The notes: generated by a model not told the origin, from the sequence alone. Positions 44,240 to 57,848 are shown, counted from the stretch's first letter. The stretch: 64,000 nt of DNA from Acidobacteriota bacterium (GCA_021818955.1 JAKASR010000014.1:30761-94760), one strand, 5' to 3'. Program-made: numbers and translations.

Positions 44240-47200
44240 TCAGAACGTCAGGTGGAGTGACATCTGGATAAAACGTGGACTGCCAATCGTGTCCTGAATC
44301 ATGCCGAAGCCGGGCACTTGCGAAAAGTTTGGAAAATCGCTGTAGCTGGCATTCAGCTCTGAATTGTTATTAGGCGCATCGAAGCTCGGTGTATTGAACA
44401 GGTTGAAAAAGTCCGCCTGGTATTTCAAATTGAAGCGCTCGCTCAGGCGGATATTTTTAAAGACCGACATATCGAAGCGCGTCTGGAACGGCCCGCGAAA
44501 ATTATTGCGCCCGGCGGGTCCATAGCCCGTCTCGACGTTATCGCAATAATTCCCGTAATTATCCTGGGTGGGGCCGCAGGGCGGCACTCCCATCTGTCCC
44601 GGATTCACCAGGGGAGGTGCAAAGGCATTCGGATCCAGGCCGGGTATGCCGTTTTGATCCTGCTGCGCGGTTTGTACATTTTTCCCGGCGGCAATGGGAA
44701 TCAGGGGATTCGTGATCACATCGTTGGAGCTGTAGTAGAGCGAGGCGGCGCCGCCGGAATAATCCCAAACGCTGAAGGGCATGCCGCTTTCCAGCACCGT
44801 CACGCCGCTCAAACCCCAGCCATTCAGCAACCGTCCCGCCCAGGCAGTGTCGCTCGATACCGCCTTGGGCAACTGGTACATATAGCTGAATGCGAAGACG
44901 TGCGTGCGGTCGAAGCCGGACGTGCCATACGCTGTGCGTGGATTGTTGGGATCGTTACCGTTATAGAACAACTGCAGCCCGCTGCCTTCATCCAGGGCGT
45001 GCGACCAGGTGTAGGAGCCGTTGACCTGGAGACCGTGCGACAGGCGCTTGTTGACCGAAAATTCCAGCGCGTTGTAATGCGAGATGCCTTCCGCTTCCCA
45101 CAATGCCAGGTTGGGGCTGTAGCCGACGTAGGGAACGCGCAAGTCCACGTTTCCGCCATCGTAGCTGCTGTTGTAATTGCTGTAGGGCTCGCTCACCAGT
45201 CCGCCCCAGGCATAAGGCGAATAGGGACCCCAGGGGTTGCAGTTGGGGTCGGAGGGATTGCAGGGATTGAATCCATAGCTGTATATCTGGCCATGGACAG
45301 GATGCGAGGGGGTCGCTATCTGCGGCTGGTTGATCGGAATCGGCAGCACTTCATGCACGCCGTGATTCCCGCTGTAGCCCAGCGTAAGCACCAGGTTGTT
45401 GGAAGGCTGCCATTGTGCATCCAGCATCCAGTTTTCCGAATAGGGCAGCTTGTTATTGAGATCGTAGCCGCCGATCTGCGCCGCGAGCGCCCCGCCATCG
45501 GCGGTGTCGGGCGCGTCATTATTGGCGCCGCAACCATAAGGCCCGGGCATTTCGCCCGCGGGGCATCCGGCGGTCGCGGTGAGGTTGGGAATGGTGGCGG
45601 CAAATAGCGCCGGGTTGCCGGTGGCAATATTGGGCGCGGTCGGTCCCAGCGGATTGGAAAGCGTCGAGCCCCTCGGGCTATGGAAAGGCACGACGAAGGG
45701 CAACTCTTGCGTCACCCCCAGCGGTCCGCTGATGCCATAACCGGCGCCGGGCGAGAATTCAGTGAAGAATTCGCCACGATCGTAATAGATCCCATAGCCG
45801 GCGCGCAGCACCAGGTTTTTACTGAATCCGGGCGTCCAGGCCACCCCCACCCGCGGCGCAATTCCCCACTGATTCTGCGTCAGGGTGGAGGCGCTCACGC
45901 CGGAGGTCGCATATTGAGAGTTGTTCCCGGCCACGATTAAACCGTCATTCACCACCGTATCCGTGGCCGCGTCATACTTGTATCGCGCCGGGTCGAAGTT
46001 GGTGAGCAGCCCGTGTTCTTCCGTGAGCGGGCCGTCGTAGTCATAGCGCAGGCCATAGTTGACGGTCAACCTTGGCGTAATCTGCCAGGCATCCTGAATG
46101 TATGCGCCCGCTTCATGCGCCCGGTAATAACGGTTGGTCGAGCCTTGCAGCAGCGTGGTTCCGCGGAGAGACCCGGTCAGGAAACTCTTAAAATTCGAAA
46201 ACGTAATCTGCGCTGCATCGTTGGATCGGTTGATGATGTTGAGCTGATTGTAGTTGTAGTTGAAGCCGAAGGCGATATTGTGCGAGCCGACCACCCAGTT
46301 CATGTTGGTGTTGTAAGTGAACTGGTTTTGATAGACGCCGCCATTGGTGAAGTTTCCGGCGGAGCCAAAACGAAAGCCGTTGCCGATATTCGGGTCGGCC
46401 GTGCGAATCGTAATGCCCGGAAACAGGCCGATGCCGAACAAATTGATGCCAAACTGCGAGGGCGTATATTGCTGCTGAATGTTGGCGTAGGCCAATTCCC
46501 GGATGAATCCCGCCCTCTGTTCCCAGGTCAGCGTGGGACTCAATACCAGCGTGTTTTCCAATGAAAAGACCTGGCTGCCGGCGTCTAATTGTTGCGGAAA
46601 GCCCAGAAGCCCGCTGACCGCGAAGGGTGAAACCGTCGGGTCGTGCTGGTAATAATATTTTTCCGCCAGGCGGTCGTTTTGGTTGACATTGTAATCCAGG
46701 TTGGCGTTCACCTGATTGGCGGAAAATGAGGGCGTGCCCTGCACGATCGCGTCATAGCCGAGGTTTTGCGCGGTTTGCTGGTTGGTGATGCTGGGCGTTG
46801 GAATCAGGTACTGCCCGTTGATCTTGGTCTGCATCAACTTCAACGCCACCGGATTAATCTGCGCAACCCCGAACTCCTGCTCCAACGTGCTTGCGCTGCG
46901 GTCGTTCGTCAGGTTTAGCGGCACCGTCAGCTCGGAAGTGCCGTTCAGTTGATCTTTCGTCCGTACCCCTTGATAGGAGCCGTAGAAAAACAGCTTGTTA
47001 TGCACGAGCGGGCCGCCCAGCGTGGCGCCCGCCACGTTCCGATGCAAGTCGGGCACTTTTTGGTTCTGGGGTATGCCCGGATCGGCGTTGTAGAAGAACG
47101 GCGCCGCGTTCCAGGCGCTCGACTGGTGATACCAGTACAGGTTGCCGTGGTAATCGTTAGTCCCCGACCGGGTCATGACCGCCACGTGCGCGCCGCTGTT

Positions 47201-48031
47201 GCCCCCTTCCGAGGCATCGTACATCGAGCTATTGACGCGCAATTCTTCGATCGTTTCCGGCGGCGGCGTGGGCAAGCCCTGGCCGATCGCGTCGTACACC
47301 GAGGTATTGGTCTGAATCTGGCCGCCCGCCAGAAAATGCTCGCCGGTATTGAAGGTAAACCGCGCTTCGCCCACCGAGCTGGACGATTTGCCGTTGAACA
47401 GGTTATTGGAATTGATGCCGTTGAAACTGAAGCTATTGCTCGTATCGCGTTGCCCGTTGGCCCAGATTTCCTGGTTGCCCAGGCCGGAGTTGGTTCCCGA
47501 GCCGCTGAGTAAATCGGCATTGACGCCGGGACTCAACGTTGCCAACTGGGTAAAGCTGCCGGTGCCTAAGGGAATGGTTTGAATCGTGTGCGGCGTCAGG
47601 ATATAGCCGTTGGTGGTGTTGACCCGATTCAGTAGCGGCGTGGCCGTAACGGTAACGGTGGTGCTGATGCTTCCTGGCTGGAGCGTCACCGTTAGCGTCG
47701 CGGTGCGATTGGCCTGCACCAGAATGCCGGTATGAACGACTTTCTTGAATCCGGTTTTGCGGAATGAAAGCTGGTATGTGCCGATCGGCAGCCCGAAAAA
47801 GAAATATTGCCCGCTGCTGTTCGTTCGGGACTGGCGTACCAATCCGGTATTGACATTGAGTAAACTGATTTGCGTTCCGGCAACGGCGCCGCCGGAAGCA
47901 TCGAGTACGGTTCCGTTAATGTTCCCGACGGTTTGCTGCGCTGCGACCGGAAGCAGCCCTAAACCCAGGATCAGGAAAAAACAATAAATCAGCCGGACGG
48001 CAGAGACGCGACCACCTGCGTTGCAGTTCAT
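44240..48031 (-). CDS. TonB-dependent receptor with carboxypeptidase-regulatory-like N-terminal domain (Oar-like)
   Basis: 1263 residues from the ATG at 48029-48031, chosen because GAGAGGAAAG lies just upstream and a signal peptide follows (LIYCFFLILGLGLLPVAAQ). Residues about 20-105 are a CarboxypepD_reg beta-sandwich (GNINGTVLDASGGAVAG, TNSSGQYFFFGLPIGTYQLS). A plug domain follows and then a long beta-barrel. The C-terminus ends in aromatic SLHLTF, a typical outer-membrane barrel signal. These Oar-like receptors are strongly expanded in Acidobacteria. The ligand is unknown; no SusD-type or transporter partner gene is adjacent. Confidence 0.93.
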   Translation of the reverse strand: MNCNAGGRVSAVRLIYCFFLILGLGLLPVAAQQTVGNINGTVLDASGGAVAGTQISLLNVNTGLVRQSRTNSSGQYFFFGLPIGTYQLSFRKTGFKKVVHTGILVQANRTATLTVTLQPGSISTTVTVTATPLLNRVNTTNGYILTPHTIQTIPLGTGSFTQLATLSPGVNADLLSGSGTNSGLGNQEIWANGQRDTSNSFSFNGINSNNLFNGKSSSSVGEARFTFNTGEHFLAGGQIQTNTSVYDAIGQGLPTPPPETIEELRVNSSMYDASEGGNSGAHVAVMTRSGTNDYHGNLYWYHQSSAWNAAPFFYNADPGIPQNQKVPDLHRNVAGATLGGPLVHNKLFFYGSYQGVRTKDQLNGTSELTVPLNLTNDRSASTLEQEFGVAQINPVALKLMQTKINGQYLIPTPSITNQQTAQNLGYDAIVQGTPSFSANQVNANLDYNVNQNDRLAEKYYYQHDPTVSPFAVSGLLGFPQQLDAGSQVFSLENTLVLSPTLTWEQRAGFIRELAYANIQQQYTPSQFGINLFGIGLFPGITIRTADPNIGNGFRFGSAGNFTNGGVYQNQFTYNTNMNWVVGSHNIAFGFNYNYNQLNIINRSNDAAQITFSNFKSFLTGSLRGTTLLQGSTNRYYRAHEAGAYIQDAWQITPRLTVNYGLRYDYDGPLTEEHGLLTNFDPARYKYDAATDTVVNDGLIVAGNNSQYATSGVSASTLTQNQWGIAPRVGVAWTPGFSKNLVLRAGYGIYYDRGEFFTEFSPGAGYGISGPLGVTQELPFVVPFHSPRGSTLSNPLGPTAPNIATGNPALFAATIPNLTATAGCPAGEMPGPYGCGANNDAPDTADGGALAAQIGGYDLNNKLPYSENWMLDAQWQPSNNLVLTLGYSGNHGVHEVLPIPINQPQIATPSHPVHGQIYSYGFNPCNPSDPNCNPWGPYSPYAWGGLVSEPYSNYNSSYDGGNVDLRVPYVGYSPNLALWEAEGISHYNALEFSVNKRLSHGLQVNGSYTWSHALDEGSGLQLFYNGNDPNNPRTAYGTSGFDRTHVFAFSYMYQLPKAVSSDTAWAGRLLNGWGLSGVTVLESGMPFSVWDYSGGAASLYYSSNDVITNPLIPIAAGKNVQTAQQDQNGIPGLDPNAFAPPLVNPGQMGVPPCGPTQDNYGNYCDNVETGYGPAGRNNFRGPFQTRFDMSVFKNIRLSERFNLKYQADFFNLFNTPSFDAPNNNSELNASYSDFPNFSQVPGFGMIQDTIGSPRFIQMSLHLTF

Positions 48032-48067
48032 GGCTTTCCTCTCCATTGCGTACCCCGGAAACTCCGC

Positions 48068-48096
48068 ACACACTCACTTTCTCACTCACTCACTGA
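48068..48096. repeat. ACTC/CACT simple repeat in the receptor leader
   Basis: Short tandem tetranucleotides (CACTCACT, CTCACTCACTCACT) upstream of the receptor start. On the receptor mRNA they read as GAGTGAGTGAG and resemble purine-rich ribosome-binding sequence. They could serve as standby sites or vary by slippage. Confidence 0.5.
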
Positions 48097-48116
48097 CTTG
48101 CTTCCAGGAAGCGGTT

Positions 48117-48146
48117 ATTCTATAAATCTTCGCGCATGTAATTCAA
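48117..48146 (-). promoter_or_regulatory. Putative promoter of the TonB-dependent receptor
   Basis: On the minus strand TTGAAT (48141-48146) is followed after 16-18 bases by TATAGAAT (48117-48124). Expected start near 48110, giving a leader of about 80 bases. The -35 overlaps the end of the HMG-CoA lyase gene. Confidence 0.5.
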
Positions 48147-49075
48147 GCTGGTTTTTTTGTATTCATAAAACCTTGATTTTCTTCGTCTTTCTGGCAATAG
48201 CGGGCTCGAATTCTCTCCACGCTGGCGCGCGCCTGGCTCAACGCCTGGGCGCGCAGGCTCAAATCCACCCCGGCTTCTTGCAGCGCTTCAATGGCCGCTT
48301 CCGTGGCCAGATTGCCCACCAGGCGGTCGCCCGCAAATGGACAGCCGCCCAGCCCGCCCAAAGCGCAGTCGAAGCGGCGGCAGCCGGCGGCATACGCTCG
48401 TCGAATTTTTTCCCCCGCCTGCTCTGGCCGCGAATGTAGGTGTAAACCCAGCTCCAATTCGGGAAAATGCTCTCGGGCGGAAATGAATCTTTCGGTGATC
48501 AATTCGATGTCCGCTCGACCGGCGGTATCGGCTAAGGCGATTTCCCGAACCCCGGCCGTTTGCAGGCGTTCCAGCTCTTTCAGCATCAGCTCCGTGCTGT
48601 CGGCGTCGCCAAAAGGATTGCCGAAAGCCATCGAAAGATAGACCATCAGCTTGCGGCCGGTGTCTGCGGCGATTTTTTGCAGCTCGACGGTAATCGCGAG
48701 GGCTTGTTCCGGCGTCTGGCGGGCATTCTGCCATTGAAATCTCGGCGACATGGAATAGGGAAACCCCAAAATTTGGATGGGAGTGCGCCGCGCGCGTTCC
48801 GCGCCGCGACGGTTGAGCACGATTCCAATGAGCTCGGGGGCGTCGCCCTGGGCTTCCAGTTCGCGCAGCGTCGGGGCGATCCGTTCCAGCACCGCTTCCG
48901 AGTCCGCCATTTGCGGTACGGCTTGCGAAGAAACGAAACTGGCGCAATCCAGATGGCGAAAGCCGGCTTCGAGCAGCTTCAGCAGCAATGCGGCTTTTTC
49001 CGCGGTGGGGATCTGTTGCCGGCAGCTCTGCAGGGCGTCGCGCGGGCATTCGATCAGCTTGACCGTTTCGGACAT
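48143..49075 (-). CDS. mvaB: Hydroxymethylglutaryl-CoA lyase
   Basis: 310 residues, normal length. TIM-barrel DRE-TIM metallolyase: the early ECPRDALQS replaces the usual V-E-V-G-P-R-D-G-L start and keeps the catalytic Arg-Asp. HLHSRPEQ gives metal-binding histidines, and GGLGGCPFA is the lyase signature with its active-site Cys. It splits HMG-CoA into acetyl-CoA and acetoacetate, the last step of leucine breakdown. It follows the carboxyltransferase gene by 13 bases, fitting a leucine/isovalerate catabolic pair. Confidence 0.88.
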   Translation of the reverse strand: MSETVKLIECPRDALQSCRQQIPTAEKAALLLKLLEAGFRHLDCASFVSSQAVPQMADSEAVLERIAPTLRELEAQGDAPELIGIVLNRRGAERARRTPIQILGFPYSMSPRFQWQNARQTPEQALAITVELQKIAADTGRKLMVYLSMAFGNPFGDADSTELMLKELERLQTAGVREIALADTAGRADIELITERFISAREHFPELELGLHLHSRPEQAGEKIRRAYAAGCRRFDCALGGLGGCPFAGDRLVGNLATEAAIEALQEAGVDLSLRAQALSQARASVERIRARYCQKDEENQGFMNTKKPA

Positions 49076-49088
49076 GGCGGGCGGCCCT

Positions 49089-50762
49089 TCAGGTTTGCAA
49101 AACTCCGGTCCGCAACGGCGGAATTTCCGGATTCAGGGCTGCGGCTTCCAGCGCGACCGCCAGCCCGGCCCGGGTTTCTCGCGGTTCCAGGATGCGATCG
49201 ATCCATAGCCGCGCCGCCCCATATTCGGGCGCCATCTGGCCGGTGTAGGTGTTTTCGATTTCGCGCAGCAGGCGCTCTCGTTCTTCCGCTGGCACCGAAG
49301 CTCCATTGCGCTCGCGCTGGCGAATGCGGACTTCCAGCAAGGTTTGCGCCGCCTGTTCGGCGCCCATCACCGCGTAACGCGCGCTCGGCCAGGCGAATAG
49401 CCAGCGCGGATCGTATGCCTTGCCGCACATCGCGTAATGGCCGGCGCCGAAACTGCCCCCGATGATTAAGCTGATTTTTGGCACCACGGAATTGGATACG
49501 GCGTTCACCATCTTGGCGCCGGCGCGTATGATGCCTTCGGCTTCCGCCTGCCGGCCGACCATGAAGCCATTCACGTCGTGTATAAAAATCAGCGGCGTCA
49601 ATGCCTGATTGCAATCGAGAATAAATCGCGCCGCTTTATTCGCGCTGTCGGGGTAAATCACTCCGCCAAATTCCACCCGCTGGTCGGGGCGCCGCGTATG
49701 CGTGCGCTGATTGGCGACAATGCCTACCGCGAATCCTTCCAGCCGGCCATAACCGCACACCAGGGTGCGCCCATACTCGGCGCGATATTCATCGAACCGG
49801 CTGTCATCCAGCAGGCAGGCCAGCAGGTCGCGAACATCGTATTGCGCCTGCGGCTCCCCCGCAAAAATCCCTTCCAGCCATTCCGCGGGATAACGGGGCG
49901 GCTGGGGCGCGGCGCGGTTGAACGCAGCGCGCGGGCGCTCGCCCAATTGCGACATCAGCGAGCGTATGCGGCGCAGGCAGGCGCCGTCATCGGGCTCTTT
50001 AAAATCCACCGTGCCGCTGATGGCGGCATGCATGCCGGCGCCGCCTAATTCCTCTCCTCCGACTTTTTGCCCAATGGCTGCCTGCACCAGTGCCGGCCCC
50101 GCCAGGTAGAGCCCGCTGCCTTCGGTCATGAGCACGGTGTCGCACATCACCGGCAAATAGGCGCCGCCGGCAACGCAACTGCCCATAATGGCCGCGATTT
50201 GCGGTAGGCCGCGCGCCGACATCACGGCATTGTTGCGAAACACCCGGCCGAAATCGTCCGTGTCGGGAAAAACATCTTCCTGCAGTGGCAAAAATATGCC
50301 GGCGGAATCCACCAGATATACCACCGGCAAGTGGTTTTCCAGCGCGATGGTTTGGGCGCGAATCACCTTCTTCGCGGTGAGCGGGAAAAAGGCGCCGGCC
50401 TTCACCGTGGCATCGTTGGCAATCACCATGGTCAGGCGGCCGGAAATTTTGCCGACTCCGCATACTACGCCGGCGGCGGGTGCGCCTCCCCATTCCGTGT
50501 ACATGCCATAGGCGGCTAACGCCCCCATTTCAAACCAGTCCGCGCCGGAATCTAGCAACGCGGCCAGGCGTTCGCGTACCCCCAGCCGCCCGCGCGCATG
50601 CTGGCGCTCGAGCGCCTCGGCGCCGCCGCCGGCGCGCGCTTCGGCCTCCTTCGCCTTCCAGGCCTGCAGCCGTTCCTGCATGGCGCGGCGGTTTTTTTGA
50701 AATTGCGGCGATTCCGGATCGGCGCCTAAGCTCAGGATTGAGCGATCCGGGTTTTGACTCAT
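49089..50762 (-). CDS. Acyl-CoA carboxylase, carboxyltransferase (beta) subunit, probably methylcrotonyl-CoA type
   Basis: 557 residues. Two crotonase-fold halves: AAYGMYTEWGGAPAAGVVCGVGKISG with VYLVDSAGIFLPLQ, and later LIFIHDVNGFMVGRQAEAEGIIRAGAKMVNAV with GGSFGAGHYAMCGKAYDPR. The 3-methylcrotonyl-CoA carboxylase assignment is favoured by the adjacent HMG-CoA lyase and by VDSAG followed by FPDTDDFGRVFRN. Propionyl- or geranyl-CoA specificity cannot be excluded. A biotin carboxylase/BCCP subunit is required but is not in the window. Confidence 0.88.
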   Translation of the reverse strand: MSQNPDRSILSLGADPESPQFQKNRRAMQERLQAWKAKEAEARAGGGAEALERQHARGRLGVRERLAALLDSGADWFEMGALAAYGMYTEWGGAPAAGVVCGVGKISGRLTMVIANDATVKAGAFFPLTAKKVIRAQTIALENHLPVVYLVDSAGIFLPLQEDVFPDTDDFGRVFRNNAVMSARGLPQIAAIMGSCVAGGAYLPVMCDTVLMTEGSGLYLAGPALVQAAIGQKVGGEELGGAGMHAAISGTVDFKEPDDGACLRRIRSLMSQLGERPRAAFNRAAPQPPRYPAEWLEGIFAGEPQAQYDVRDLLACLLDDSRFDEYRAEYGRTLVCGYGRLEGFAVGIVANQRTHTRRPDQRVEFGGVIYPDSANKAARFILDCNQALTPLIFIHDVNGFMVGRQAEAEGIIRAGAKMVNAVSNSVVPKISLIIGGSFGAGHYAMCGKAYDPRWLFAWPSARYAVMGAEQAAQTLLEVRIRQRERNGASVPAEERERLLREIENTYTGQMAPEYGAARLWIDRILEPRETRAGLAVALEAAALNPEIPPLRTGVLQT

Positions 50763-50796
50763 CGGCGTCGCGGGCGCCCGTCAATGGCGGGCGGGA

Positions 50797-52047
<1,251 letters not shown>

Positions 52048-52086
52048 AAGGTTGGTTGAATCAGGCGGATAACAGGGGCAATTACC

Positions 52087-52152
52087 GCGGCATCCTTGCC
52101 GCAACTACCAATCGGGGATTTTTAACGGATAGCCGCGATCCACAACTCGCGG
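52087..52152 (-). promoter_or_regulatory. Two hairpins in the rho leader
   Basis: On the minus strand CCGCGA/TCGCGG (52133-52152) and GCGGCA/TGCCGC (52087-52102) form two small stems between the predicted promoter and the rho start. In enterobacteria rho represses its own leader by attenuation; these stems could take part in a similar control. Confidence 0.4.
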
Positions 52153-52168
52153 TAACTATGGGAACTTC

Positions 52169-52197
52169 AGCTTAACCTCGCCACCCTGGCTTGTCAA
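52169..52197 (-). promoter_or_regulatory. Putative rho promoter
   Basis: TTGACA (52192-52197, minus strand), 17-base spacer, TAAGCT (52169-52174). The -35 is perfect but the -10 is weak. Confidence 0.45.
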
Positions 52198-52242
52198 GGT
52201 CTCATCCGCTTTTTGAATGCCGCGGCTCGCGAACGGCCGGGG

Positions 52243-52545
52243 TCAATCCAGGTCGAAATCCCGCAGCGGGGGGGGTTCATCGCTATCTTTGGCGCGTTGC
52301 ATGCCTTCTTCGAACTTTCGCGCCAGCCGTTCGCTGGCGGAACGTTGGTCGGCGCGAGCTCGTTCGAATCGCTGCTCGCGCTCTTGCTCTTGCCGGCGTA
52401 ACAGGCTGGCCGCCTGCCCGAGATCGAGCTCGCGGCCCGGTTCGCCCCCGTCCCCGGCCCGGCGTAAGGCGCCTTGCTCCGGATCCATTTCCAGCGCTGC
52501 GCCGCAGGCGGGACAATGCACCCGCTTGACCTGATGCTTCGCCAT
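52243..52545 (-). CDS. Small zinc-finger / coiled-coil protein
   Basis: 100 residues. An N-terminal CPACGAALEMD half-ribbon (one CxxC) precedes a charged helix rich in Arg/Gln/Glu, which is a likely coiled coil (about 45-85), and an acidic tail ending DFDLD. AGGG lies before the ATG. It follows phoH and ybeY. The frame overlaps the last part of the ybeY reading frame by 263 bases in another phase, so one of the two extents must be reconsidered; its codon pattern and ribosome site favour this gene. Function unknown. Confidence 0.62.
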   Translation of the reverse strand: MAKHQVKRVHCPACGAALEMDPEQGALRRAGDGGEPGRELDLGQAASLLRRQEQEREQRFERARADQRSASERLARKFEEGMQRAKDSDEPPPLRDFDLD

Positions 52546-53020
52546 GCCCTGAGCTTATCATGGCGCGCGCGATTAAGCTCGAAGGCAATCCCAGCCGCCG
52601 CCGCAGTTGGGCTTCCCTTTCCGCCATTTCGCCGTTATCGGTTTCATGGTCTTCGCCGTCCAGGTGCAATAACCCATGCAAAGCCAGCACGCGCAGCTCT
52701 GTCTCGATACGGTGCCCTTGCTGGCGCGCCTGCCGCCGGGCGGTATCCAGCGAGATGGCAATATCGCCCAGGTACCCGCTGCCGTCGCCGGAGGGAAACG
52801 AGAGCACGTCGGTGGCCGAGTCGTGGCCGCGATAATTGCGATTCCATGCGCGAATCTGGCCATCGCTGACCAGCTTCAGGCCGAACTCGCCGCAAATTCC
52901 GCATCGCTTGGCTAAGCGGTGCAGCCAGGCGCGGAAACCGCCGCCCTGGCTGAGTTGCCGTTGCGGACGGGGCCGTCGTATGCGGCTGCTGCTTCGATGG
53001 CCGAGCGTCCCTGCCGCCAT
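52283..53020 (-). CDS. ybeY: Endoribonuclease YbeY (rRNA maturation factor), anomalously extended
   Basis: 245 residues as read; typical YbeY has about 150-170. The zinc site is intact: HGLLHLDGEDH with His115, His119 and His125. The family core ends near residue 150-157 (LGLPSSLIARA). The remaining about 88 residues are Arg/Gly/Ala-rich and run out of phase through the next gene. Tandem stops TGA-TAA lie in the +1 frame at 52555-52560, exactly where YbeY should end. Either a one-base indel (real or sequencing error) removed the stop, or the protein has a genuine basic tail. YbeY takes part in 16S rRNA 3'-end processing and ribosome quality control. Confidence 0.85.
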   Translation of the reverse strand: MAAGTLGHRSSSRIRRPRPQRQLSQGGGFRAWLHRLAKRCGICGEFGLKLVSDGQIRAWNRNYRGHDSATDVLSFPSGDGSGYLGDIAISLDTARRQARQQGHRIETELRVLALHGLLHLDGEDHETDNGEMAEREAQLRRRLGLPSSLIARAMISSGHGEASGQAGALSRLRRSAGNGSGARRLTPGRGRGRTGPRARSRAGGQPVTPARARARAAIRTSSRRPTFRQRTAGAKVRRRHATRQR

Positions 53021-53036
53021 GAATTTTCCAGCCTCG

Positions 53037-54101
53037 TTAATTTTCCAGCCCCGAGGTCGTGCTCATGCCGTCTTCGGCCGGCGGTGATGGAACTGCCGCC
53101 TGCGGCTCTTCCGTTTCCGCCGTGGGCAAGAGCGGAAGTTGTTGTGCGGCGCGCAGTTCCGGGTTTTTCTCTTCTTCGTAGGCGCGAATGATCTGTTGCA
53201 CCAGGCTGTGACGCACTACGTCCCGTTCGTCTAAATTCACGATGCCGATTCCCGGAATCCCCTTCAGGATGCGAATGGCCTGCAACAGGCCGCTGGTGCG
53301 CCCGCTCGGCAAATCGATTTGGGTGATGTCGCCGGTGATGACGGTTTTGGAGAGGAAACCCATCCGCGTCAGAAACATTTTCATCTGTTCCTGCGTCGTG
53401 TTTTGAGCTTCATCCAGAATAATAAAGGCGTCGTTCAGCGTGCGGCCGCGCATGAAGGCGATGGGCGCGATCTCAATCGTGTTGCGCTCGAGCAAGCGCT
53501 CCACTTTTTCCGCTTCCAGCAGATCATATAAGGCGTCATAGAGCGGGCGCAAATAGGGATCGACTTTTTCCTGAATCGTGCCGGGCAGAAAGCCCAGCCG
53601 CTCGCCGGCTTCGACCGCGGGCCGGGCCAGCACGATGCGATTAATCTCTTTCTTCAGCAGCGCCGAAACCGCCATGGCGACGGCAAGATAGGTTTTGCCG
53701 GTGCCCGCCGGCCCCACCCCGAATACCATATCGTTGCGGCTGATCGCTTCCAGGTATAGCCGTTGGTTCAGCGATTTGGGCTGTACTGGTTTTTTGCCGA
53801 AGCTGCGCTGCTGTCCGCTGCGCGCCAGGCCGAGCAGGGTGATATTGCGATCGGACGCGACCACCCGCAACAGGTCGTGCAGATCGCCGTTCTCAAACTG
53901 CATCCCCTCCCGGCGCAATTGCCGAAAATCGCCGAGGATGCTTTCCATGCGGTCCAAACCCGCCGGATCGCCCTGCAACTCAATCGCGTCGGTCTGCAAT
54001 TGCACGGTGATCCCGAGGTTCGATTCCAGCATCCGCAGGTTCTCGTCAAGCGGACCAAACAAGGCTTCGACGTCCCGGCTGTATTCGAGCGTTCGCTTCA
54101 T
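53037..54101 (-). CDS. phoH: PhoH-family ATPase
   Basis: 354 residues. A short N-terminal KH-like region (about 20-70) is followed by the PhoH P-loop domain: [59 protein letters not shown] and [10 protein letters not shown]. The C-terminal tail (about 315-354) is Pro/Glu-rich. PhoH is an RNA-dependent ATPase often encoded next to YbeY and linked with RNA processing; the same neighbourhood is seen here, 16 bases apart. A TATAAT with an extended TG lies about 73 bases upstream. Confidence 0.94.
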   Translation of the reverse strand: MKRTLEYSRDVEALFGPLDENLRMLESNLGITVQLQTDAIELQGDPAGLDRMESILGDFRQLRREGMQFENGDLHDLLRVVASDRNITLLGLARSGQQRSFGKKPVQPKSLNQRLYLEAISRNDMVFGVGPAGTGKTYLAVAMAVSALLKKEINRIVLARPAVEAGERLGFLPGTIQEKVDPYLRPLYDALYDLLEAEKVERLLERNTIEIAPIAFMRGRTLNDAFIILDEAQNTTQEQMKMFLTRMGFLSKTVITGDITQIDLPSGRTSGLLQAIRILKGIPGIGIVNLDERDVVRHSLVQQIIRAYEEEKNPELRAAQQLPLLPTAETEEPQAAVPSPPAEDGMSTTSGLEN

Positions 54102-54173
54102 GAAACTCTATAGGGGAGGCGCGGGCAGGGGTGAAATTCGTGACGACGACCGGAGAAAACGTACATTTTTTTG

Positions 54174-54182
54174 ATTATAACA
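54174..54182 (-). promoter_or_regulatory. Extended -10 promoter of phoH
   Basis: On the minus strand TGTTATAAT (54174-54182) has a perfect -10 with an upstream TG and no evident -35. It is about 73 bases before the phoH ATG. Confidence 0.55.
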
Positions 54183-54233
54183 CGCGATGGCTTTCGTCGC
54201 ACCCCTGACGAATGGGCCTGAACTGTGTTTTTT

Positions 54234-54263
54234 TTGACAAGCTGCGGGACGAGGCTCTAAAAT
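54234..54263 (+). promoter_or_regulatory. rpsT promoter
   Basis: TTGACA (54234-54239), 18-base spacer, TAAAAT (54258-54263). The expected start near 54270 gives a leader of about 55 bases before rpsT. It is divergent from the phoH promoter. Confidence 0.7.
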
Positions 54264-54325
54264 CAAAGGGCATCGAAATTTTGCAAGGAGCCTTTGCCGG
54301 CATAACGGATTTCCGGCATGACCGC

Positions 54326-54598
54326 ATGGCCAATCATGCTTCCGCATTGAAACGCGTCCGCCAGACGCGGCGTCGCACGACCCGCAATCGCGCCAACGCT
54401 AGCCGTCTGCGCAGTACGATCAAACGCCTGGAGCAGGCTTTGGGCTCCGGCAACCGCGGTGCCGCCGACTCCCTGCTCCGCCCCACCCTGGGGGCGATTG
54501 ACCGGGGCATTCAAAAGGGCATACTGCATGCCAATGCTGCCGGCCGCTATAAGTCCCGGCTGGCGCGTGCCTATAATCGGTTGCTGACGCAATCGTAA
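54326..54598 (+). CDS. rpsT: 30S ribosomal protein S20
   Basis: 90 residues from the ATG at 54326 (MANHASALKRVRQTRR, the family's usual start); the frame is open further upstream without a start signal. It is a highly basic all-helical protein with RNRANASRLRSTIKRL and the conserved end GILHANAAGRYKSRLARAYN. It binds 16S rRNA at the bottom of the small subunit. It is a single-gene unit with its own promoter. Confidence 0.96.
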   Translation: MANHASALKRVRQTRRRTTRNRANASRLRSTIKRLEQALGSGNRGAADSLLRPTLGAIDRGIQKGILHANAAGRYKSRLARAYNRLLTQS

Positions 54599-54660
54599 GT
54601 GGATGCGGAGGGCTTGCCCGGCTCCGGAAATTTGACCATTGCAAGGTTTATAGCCCGGGC

Positions 54661-57848
<3,188 letters not shown>

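Noticed and set aside
44654..45607. Long plus-strand frame of 317 codons opposite the TonB-dependent receptor
   Set aside because: It lies fully antisense to a clear receptor; high-GC codon bias creates such mirror frames.
48060..48100. CRISPR-like appearance of CACT repeats
   Set aside because: The unit is four bases with no spacers; it is a simple repeat.
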